DNA from: Cloacibacterium sp047601505
GTDB lineage: Bacteria > Bacteroidota > Bacteroidia > Flavobacteriales > Weeksellaceae
Assembly: GCF_047601505.1 (NCBI RefSeq)
Contig: NZ_JASGJD010000001.1
Location: forward strand, 310,001-374,000
Direction of reading: 5' to 3'
Length of the DNA stretch: 64,000 nt
The notes beneath the pieces were generated by a model that was not told the origin of the DNA, ran no database searches, and saw only the letters and a list, made by a program, of their open reading frames with translations. Numbering within the stretch: the stretch's first letter is position 1; every line of letters begins with the position of its first letter. Positions 59,238-64,000 of the stretch are shown here, in pieces. Position numbers and translations under genes: made by a program.

Positions 59238-59570
59238 ATGGGAAAATTTATCATCAGAAAACAAAAAAACGACGAGTATATGTTCAACCTGAAAGCAGGA
59301 AACGGAGAAATAATACTCACAAGTGAAGGTTACAAAGCGAAAGACAGTTGCAAAAAAGGAATTGAATCTGTAAGAATAAATTCTCAAATAGACTCTCGAT
59401 ACGAAAGAAAAGAAACAGTAAGCAATAAATATTATTTCGTTTTAAAGGCCGGTAACGGAGAACCAATCGGAAAAAGTCAGTTTTATCTTACAAAACAATC
59501 TATGGAAATAGGCATCGCTTCTGTAAAGGGAAATGCTCCCGATGCAGAAATTGTAGATGAAACCATTTAA
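59238..59570 (+). CDS. YegP-type protein with two DUF1508 repeats
   Basis: 110 residues made of two DUF1508 units: FIIRKQKNDEYMFNLKAGNGE...ESVRINS and YYFVLKAGNGEPIGKSQFY...ASVKGNAPDA. This duplicated layout is that of YegP, a small basic-acidic protein of unknown role. It begins 5 nt after the KTSC gene and precedes the nuclease-like gene by 11 nt. Confidence 0.88.
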   Translation: MGKFIIRKQKNDEYMFNLKAGNGEIILTSEGYKAKDSCKKGIESVRINSQIDSRYERKETVSNKYYFVLKAGNGEPIGKSQFYLTKQSMEIGIASVKGNAPDAEIVDETI

Positions 59571-59581
59571 GCCAAAATCTT

Positions 59582-60646
59582 ATGGAACTCAAAATAAAAC
59601 TAGAGCAACTCAACCAACGTGTAAATGGTTTAAAAGAACAAATACAAACTGAAGAAGCTACAAAAAATGCTTTTGTAATGCCATTTATTCAGATTTTGGG
59701 ATATGATGTTTTTAATCCTACTGAAGTAATTCCGGAATATATTGCCGACATCGGAACTAAAAAAGGAGAAAAGGTAGATTACCTCATCAAAAAAGATGAA
59801 GAACCAATCTTAATTATAGAATGTAAAAACTGGAAAGAAAAAGCAGACGCTCACAATTCTCAACTTCATCGTTATTATCATGTTACCAAAGCTAGATTTG
59901 GCGTATTAACCAACGGAATTATCTATAATTTCTATGCAGATTTAGCACAACCTAATATTATGGACGACAAACCATTTCTTACCATTAATTTGGAAGATTT
60001 GAAGGATAGTTCTATAAAGGTTTTGCAGAATTTCACAAAGTCCGAATACAATTTAGCAAATATTTTAGATTCTGCCGAAGCAATGAAATATATCAAAGCC
60101 ATCCGAAACGAATTTGAAAAAGAGATAGAAAATCCTTCTGACGAAATGGTAAGGTTGCTGGTAAACAAATTTTTTGAAAAACCACTCACTGCAAACCGAA
60201 TGGTTGCTTTCAAAGAATATACAAAAAGAGCTTTGAGCATTTCTATTTCAGAATCTATAAGTTCTAGATTGAAATCTGCTTTAGTAATTAATGAAAATAT
60301 TGAAACTGGGAAAACTAATACCTTGGGAATTAACGAGAACATCGAAATCCCAAAATTTATAACAACAGACGAAGAGCTAGAAGCTTTTCAAATTGTAAAA
60401 GCGATTCTTCGCGAAATTATTCATTCTGAAAGAATTGCTTACAGAGATACACAATCATATTTCGGAATTCTTTTAGACGACAACAACAGGAAACCAATTT
60501 GCAGATTTCATTTCGGGACAGCAAAAAAGCAAATAGAATTTTTCCACAACGGAAAAGATTCTGGCGAAAAAGTAACGCTTAGTTCTTTAGACGAAATCTA
60601 CAACTACCGAAGCGAACTTCATAAAACCATTGAAAATTATAACTAA
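59582..60646 (+). CDS. HSDR_N (type I restriction R-subunit N-terminal) nuclease-like protein
   Basis: 354 residues. After a coiled N-terminus (LKIKLEQLNQRVNGLKEQI), residues 25-160 match the HSDR_N module of type I restriction enzymes: KNAFVMPFIQILGYDVFNP, VDYLIKKDEEPILIIECKNW (PD-(D/E)xK Asp and ExK) and KARFGVLTNGIIYNFYAD. There is no helicase or methylase domain and no hsdM/hsdS nearby. The remainder is helical with IAYRDTQSYFGILLDDNNRKPICRFHF, a late beta domain. Such standalone HSDR_N proteins are common; whether the site is active cannot be told. Confidence 0.85.
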   Translation: MELKIKLEQLNQRVNGLKEQIQTEEATKNAFVMPFIQILGYDVFNPTEVIPEYIADIGTKKGEKVDYLIKKDEEPILIIECKNWKEKADAHNSQLHRYYHVTKARFGVLTNGIIYNFYADLAQPNIMDDKPFLTINLEDLKDSSIKVLQNFTKSEYNLANILDSAEAMKYIKAIRNEFEKEIENPSDEMVRLLVNKFFEKPLTANRMVAFKEYTKRALSISISESISSRLKSALVINENIETGKTNTLGINENIEIPKFITTDEELEAFQIVKAILREIIHSERIAYRDTQSYFGILLDDNNRKPICRFHFGTAKKQIEFFHNGKDSGEKVTLSSLDEIYNYRSELHKTIENYN

Positions 60647-60657
60647 ATTTTGGAAAT

Positions 60658-61038
60658 ATGGAAACTCCAACACAAAACGAAACAACATTTTATCAAGATG
60701 CAACTGTAACAGTTACACAATCAAGATTTGTAACACACTCAAAAACATATGCAATGAGAAATATCTCTTCTGTACATATTTTTGAAATTGTGAAAAGTAA
60801 AGTAATACCTATTATTCTGATAATTTTAGGTTTACCAATGCTCTTAAGTAAAGAAGCCATTTTTTATGGAATTGTAACAATATTAATTGGAGTTCTTTGG
60901 CTAATATTTAATAAAAATGAATATGCAGTAAGAATAAGCACTAATGCGGGTGAAGCAAACAGTATCGTTTCTAAAAATAAAGCCTATATCCAAAAAATTG
61001 TAAATGCTCTTAATGAAGCTATAATTCACAGAGGATAA
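60658..61038 (+). CDS. DUF6232-like membrane protein
   Basis: 126 residues: an N-terminal strand region (YQDATVTVTQSRFVTHSKTYAMRNISSV), two close helices (IPIILIILGLPMLL and IFYGIVTILIGVLWLIF) and a short C-terminal domain (YAVRISTNAGEANSIVSK). This matches DUF6232 as I recall it, often near stress and signalling genes. It lies 11 nt after the nuclease-like gene and 2 nt before the next. Confidence 0.75.
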   Translation: METPTQNETTFYQDATVTVTQSRFVTHSKTYAMRNISSVHIFEIVKSKVIPIILIILGLPMLLSKEAIFYGIVTILIGVLWLIFNKNEYAVRISTNAGEANSIVSKNKAYIQKIVNALNEAIIHRG

Positions 61039-61040
61039 TT

Positions 61041-61325
61041 ATGAAAACCTTTCTATCCATATTAATCATAGGTTTCGGAATGTTATTTTCCGATTCCTTT
61101 TCCTACTCCAAATCAAAAAACCTTCATGGAGGAAGATGTACCGGTTCTGCTAATTGTACCGCTTGCTCTAGTTGTTCTAGATGTGGACATTGTAATTCTG
61201 GAGGAACTTGCGAAGTTTGCAGCGGAGCATATAGTGAAAAAAGTTATTATTCTACCCAAGAAAAAAACGCAAAACAACACGGCTTTCAAGTTCCACGAGT
61301 TTATATTCATCAACTAAGAAGATGA
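61041..61325 (+). CDS. Secreted cysteine-rich protein (N-terminal part of a probable Cys-rich/SH3 protein)
   Basis: 94 residues: a signal peptide (MKTFLSILIIGFGMLFSDSFS), then HGGRCTGSANCTACSSC and SRCGHCNSGGTCEVCSG, nine cysteines in about 30 residues. After residue 73 the frame gives an unremarkable tail (KNAKQHGFQVPRV) and stops at 61325. In the other frame the same DNA reads KKRKTTRLSSSTSLYSSTKK, a linker-like sequence running straight into the SH3 frame. One missing A in the A7 run (61261-61267) would explain the split. Confidence 0.72.
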   Translation: MKTFLSILIIGFGMLFSDSFSYSKSKNLHGGRCTGSANCTACSSCSRCGHCNSGGTCEVCSGAYSEKSYYSTQEKNAKQHGFQVPRVYIHQLRR

Positions 61326-61564
61326 AAACAGATTTAGCACCTTCTCCAACAGTAAAATATTATGATGCAAATAACGAAACTATTGTTAAGACTATAAAAG
61401 AAGATACAAATATTAGAGAATTACCATCAACAAAATCCAAAATCATAGAAAAAGTAGAAAAAAACGCTTCTCTAATTCTTTTACAAAATTCTGGAAAATG
61501 GCTGAAAGTAAGAGTAAAAAAGAGTGGGAAAACAGGTTATGTGTATTATAAAAATTTATACTAG
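61322..61564 (+). CDS. SH3b-like domain (C-terminal part of a probable split protein)
   Basis: 80 residues with a bacterial SH3 pattern: TIKEDTNIRELPSTKSKIIEKVEK, then LILLQNSGKWLKVRVK and GYVYYKNLY. It has no signal peptide of its own. The ATG overlaps the previous TGA (ATGA), so it could be translated by coupling, but the leaderless domain would stay in the cytosol, whereas a fused version would be exported. SH3b domains bind cell-wall or protein ligands. Confidence 0.72.
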   Translation: MKTDLAPSPTVKYYDANNETIVKTIKEDTNIRELPSTKSKIIEKVEKNASLILLQNSGKWLKVRVKKSGKTGYVYYKNLY

Positions 61565-61939
61565 ATGAAACTCCTCTTCATTTTCTGTGCACTTAGTTGC
61601 TTTCTCGGGATTTTAAAATTACCGATTGAGTACTACACTTTCTTGCGGATTGTTGTTTCATTAGGAGCAATTTTGGCAATATATAATTTCATTAAAATTA
61701 GAAATTATTTTTGGCTGGGAATTTTTGCAGGAATTTTATTGCTCTTCAATCCTATTTTTCCGATTTATTTATACCAAAAATCAATTTGGCTTCCTATTGA
61801 TGTTGTAGTCGGAATATTGTTTTTACTCCTCACTTTTTTTCAGAAAAAAGACGAGAAAAATGAAACCGTTTCCGATGTTTCTACTCCCCCAAAAATTAAG
61901 CCTTTAGAAAAAATCATTACCCCTAAAAACAAAAATTAA
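61565..61939 (+). CDS. Small four-helix membrane protein (DUF6804-like)
   Basis: 124 residues with four predicted helices (LLFIFCALSCFLGILKL, IVVSLGAILAIYNFI, FWLGIFAGILLLFNPIFPIYLY, IDVVVGILFLLLTFF) and a cytoplasmic-type polar tail. Similar to DUF6804 in layout; no functional motif. It begins directly after the SH3b stop. Confidence 0.7.
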   Translation: MKLLFIFCALSCFLGILKLPIEYYTFLRIVVSLGAILAIYNFIKIRNYFWLGIFAGILLLFNPIFPIYLYQKSIWLPIDVVVGILFLLLTFFQKKDEKNETVSDVSTPPKIKPLEKIITPKNKN

Positions 61940-61942
61940 ACT

Positions 61943-62344
61943 ATGGAAATCACCATTTCAACCCAATTAAAAAGTCATTTTTTAAGACTATATCAAATTG
62001 CTTGTTCCGACGAAAATTTTGATGTTTTAGAGATGAGGCAACTTTACAAATTTGCCGAAGAAAGAGGCATTGATTCTGCACAACTTAACGATATTTTAAC
62101 AAATCCTGTTCAAAGACTGGGAATTCCAGATTCATTAGAAGAAAGGATAGAATATTTGTACGATTTAGCGATGATGATTTGGGCAGACCAACATATTAGC
62201 GATGATGAAATTAACACACTAAAAAAATATTGCAAAAAGTTTGAGTTCGTGGAAGAAAACGTTACAGAAATCTGCAATTTTTTGATAGAATGTGCAAAAA
62301 AGGAAACCCCTAAAGATGAAGTTCTTAACCTAATAAAAAATTAA
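61943..62344 (+). CDS. TerB-like helical protein
   Basis: 133 residues, all helical: HFLRLYQIACSDENFDVLEM, ERGIDSAQLNDILTNP, LYDLAMMIWADQHISDDEINTL, the pattern of TerB/DjlA-type domains, whose acidic repeats (A-D-G-x-D-E-type) may bind metal. TerB proteins belong to tellurite and chemical-stress systems that are membrane-linked. Located 3 nt after the small membrane protein and 3 nt before the coiled-coil protein. Confidence 0.75.
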   Translation: MEITISTQLKSHFLRLYQIACSDENFDVLEMRQLYKFAEERGIDSAQLNDILTNPVQRLGIPDSLEERIEYLYDLAMMIWADQHISDDEINTLKKYCKKFEFVEENVTEICNFLIECAKKETPKDEVLNLIKN

Positions 62345-62347
62345 ACT

Positions 62348-63619
62348 ATGGTAAATCTCAATCAACTTTTTACTCTAAAAAAGATAATTCCACTCCCAAA
62401 CTCTGAAGACTCAAATTCTGAAGAAAAAGAAACTCAAGTAAGGGTTACCTATTATCAAAGTGGTTTTGGAGCAGCCCAGAAAGCCATGGGCAATCCTATT
62501 AATTTTAAAGCTTGCCTACAAAACGTTTATACAAGTTTCGAAGAACAGTGCAGAAAACAAAAAGAAGAACAGGAAAACTTGAAAAAGCCTTATGAAGAAG
62601 AAAAGGTAAGAAATCAAAGTGAGCTTAAAAATTTAGAAACAGCAATTTCTATTTTCGAAGAGAAAAAAATAGAAACTGTAAATAAAATTAACGAGGCAAA
62701 AAAAGATATAGAAGAAGTGAAAAATAAGCCTGAAAAATTTGGATTAGACATTTCTAAAAAACCGAAAGCACAATTTTACATCGGACTTTTTCTTCTGCTT
62801 CCAATTACTATCTACTTATTTGTTTTCTACATTTCGGCTACATATTCAGCATTTTTTAAAGAATTTTCTAATGACAGTCTCACTGCAGCAATTTTTGATG
62901 CGCAAGCATTTAATAATGCAATGAAAGCAGGATGGCTAGAAGGAATTCTGGTTATAACTATTCCTTCGGTTTTCTTAGGATTAGGTTTTATCATTCACAT
63001 GATACAAAAAGGAAAAGGAATCAAAAATACAATTAGGCTTGTTGTACTATTCATCACTACTTTTTTGTTTGACGGGCTCTTAGCTTATCAGATTGAAAAA
63101 AAGATTTATGAATTTAATAAAACAACAGAATCTGCTCCTTACAACTTAAAAATTGCATTAAGCGAAGCAGAATTTTGGATGATTATTTTTGCGGGATTTG
63201 TAGTATATATTATTTGGGGATTAGTATTTGATATTACAATGAAAGAATATGAAAATATTGATAAAATAAATGGATTTATTACTTCTAAACAAGAAGAACT
63301 AAAAAATTTAGAACACGAAAAAACAGAAATCACCGAGAAAATAAACGATTACCTCCAGAAAACATCAGAGATAAAAGGAAAAATAATTGAAATTCAAAAT
63401 AAGATAGATGGTTTTATATTGCCTGTAAAAAAATATCTCCATTATCACAATCAGTATAAAGAAGGTTGGTTTCAAGCAATTGTCTCAGAAATTGCATTAC
63501 CACATGAAAGACAAAAAGAGATTTTAGAAAACTGTGAAAACATTTCCATTGAACATTTAAAATCTTTAGACTTATTAGACCCAAGCTTTCAACATCTTAT
63601 TTACTCTAAAATTTCTTAA
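62348..63619 (+). CDS. Coiled-coil membrane protein with four helices
   Basis: 423 residues. Residues 60-135 are a coiled coil (EEQCRKQKEEQENLKKPYEEE), followed by membrane helices near 143-162, 200-220, 228-245 and 275-295, and a second coiled coil near 305-360 (ITSKQEELKNLEHEKTEITEK). The tail ends RQKEILENCENISIEHLK. I know no family. The mirrored coiled coils around a membrane core suggest a scaffold whose cytoplasmic arms interact, perhaps with the adjoining TerB-like protein. Confidence 0.65.
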   Translation: MVNLNQLFTLKKIIPLPNSEDSNSEEKETQVRVTYYQSGFGAAQKAMGNPINFKACLQNVYTSFEEQCRKQKEEQENLKKPYEEEKVRNQSELKNLETAISIFEEKKIETVNKINEAKKDIEEVKNKPEKFGLDISKKPKAQFYIGLFLLLPITIYLFVFYISATYSAFFKEFSNDSLTAAIFDAQAFNNAMKAGWLEGILVITIPSVFLGLGFIIHMIQKGKGIKNTIRLVVLFITTFLFDGLLAYQIEKKIYEFNKTTESAPYNLKIALSEAEFWMIIFAGFVVYIIWGLVFDITMKEYENIDKINGFITSKQEELKNLEHEKTEITEKINDYLQKTSEIKGKIIEIQNKIDGFILPVKKYLHYHNQYKEGWFQAIVSEIALPHERQKEILENCENISIEHLKSLDLLDPSFQHLIYSKIS

Positions 63620-63620
63620 C

Positions 63621-64000
63621 ATGAAAACAAAATATTTTAAAATAATTTTTGTGTTCTTACTATCTATTTTGGTGATAAACTGCTCTGATGATAAAAAAGA
63701 AACAGAAAATAAAGATGGCAGAAAAACAACAGAAACAAAAAACTCTAAAAAAGAAAATCTCAACATTAGTATTCTATTAGACTTATCAGACAGAATTAAT
63801 CCAAAAAAATATCCGAATCCCACAATGGAATATTATCAGCGAGATTTGGGCTATATAGAAACCATCAGCAAAAATTTTGAGAATCATCTGAAAGGAAAAC
63901 CAATCCGTCAAACAGATGATCAAATTCAAGTTTTCTTTGAACCAGAACCGTTGAATCTGGCAATCAATTCTTTATCAAAAAATTTAAAATTGTCTTTTGA
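63621..64000 (+). CDS. Lipoprotein with vWA-like N-terminal strand (cut by window edge)
   Basis: Translated directly from the sequence: signal MKTKYFKIIFVFLLSILVINC with a lipobox cysteine, a Lys/Glu-rich linker (about 30 residues), then LNISILLDLSDRINP, which resembles the first strand and MIDAS motif (D-x-S-x-R) of a von Willebrand A domain. The frame stays open to the window end, 126 codons. It starts 1 nt after the coiled-coil membrane gene. Exported, probably on the outer face of a membrane. Confidence 0.7.
   Translation, partial: MKTKYFKIIFVFLLSILVINCSDDKKETENKDGRKTTETKNSKKENLNISILLDLSDRINPKKYPNPTMEYYQRDLGYIETISKNFENHLKGKPIRQTDDQIQVFFEPEPLNLAINSLSKNLKLSF

Noticed and set aside
59582..60646. 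A type I restriction-modification locus
   Set aside because: Only the HSDR_N module is present; helicase, hsdM and hsdS are absent within the window.
1..64000. CRISPR arrays, insertion sequences, integrases or rRNA
   Set aside because: No regularly spaced repeats, transposase or integrase motifs, or rRNA-like sequence were seen; the only tRNA found is tRNA-Asn.

Overview
The window is chromosomal DNA of a Bacteroidota bacterium, most likely Flavobacteriales and close to the Chryseobacterium/Cloacibacterium (Weeksellaceae) group. The basis is the AT-rich sequence, the promoter boxes of the form TAnnTTTG (one with a TTTG box exactly 19 bp upstream), and lineage-typical genes: Bacteroidota-type RpoZ, BamD, LptE, DUF4835, DUF4476, DUF2795, DUF2797, AEFPGG-type TonB-like proteins and TPR-type sensor kinases. 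Genus is an inference; no rRNA is present.

Layout. 0-4.5 kb (minus): recN start, DUF4835, coaBC, rpoZ, bamD, a TetR regulator. 4.6-6.5 kb (plus): TatD-type hydrolase, tcdA, rnpA. 6.6-18 kb (minus): acidic TPR-like protein, lptE, a sigma-54 activator split in two by a one-base frameshift, miaB, three TonB-like paralogues, lysA, an unlisted 31-codon gene with its own promoter and terminator, a DnaQ exonuclease with a degenerate GIY-YIG domain, and a HerA-like ATPase. 18-24 kb (plus): a sulfur/persulfide cluster (Crp regulator, TauE-type exporter, MBL-rhodanese, thiol-methyltransferase-like enzyme, three small Cys-containing membrane proteins, rhodanese, thioredoxin, AraC regulator). 24-35.8 kb: DUF4476, a DUF4440 protein lacking any ATG/GTG/TTG start, nitrilase, small OMP-like protein, rseP, tRNA-Asn, menD, pabB/pabC-like pair, membrane proteins, AI-2E transporter. 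35.8-54.9 kb: uvrB, blaR1/blaI-like pair, tnaA, DUF502, miaE, acyltransferase, rplU-rpmA, prolyl oligopeptidase, AsmA-like protein, DUF2797, sugar epimerase, DUF2795, secA, msrA.

54.9-64 kb is the accessory and most interesting part. A lipoprotein-type TPR sensor kinase and its LuxR-like response regulator sit beside a small secreted peptide gene. Two flanking promoters each carry the inverted repeat TTACGG-N4-CCRTAA exactly 29 nt upstream of the end of the TTTG box. One drives a single-TM protein (54991-55890), the other a tight run of at least ten genes (59005 to the window edge): KTSC, YegP/DUF1508, an HSDR_N nuclease-like protein, DUF6232, a secreted Cys-rich protein, SH3b, a small membrane protein, a TerB-like protein, a coiled-coil membrane protein and a lipoprotein with a vWA-like start. 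I propose these form one two-component-controlled envelope/stress system that has not, to my knowledge, been described as a unit.

Two genes (sigma-54 activator; Cys-rich/SH3) are each interrupted by a single missing base in a homopolymer, so assembly error has to be kept in mind. All calls were made by reading; no database search was run.
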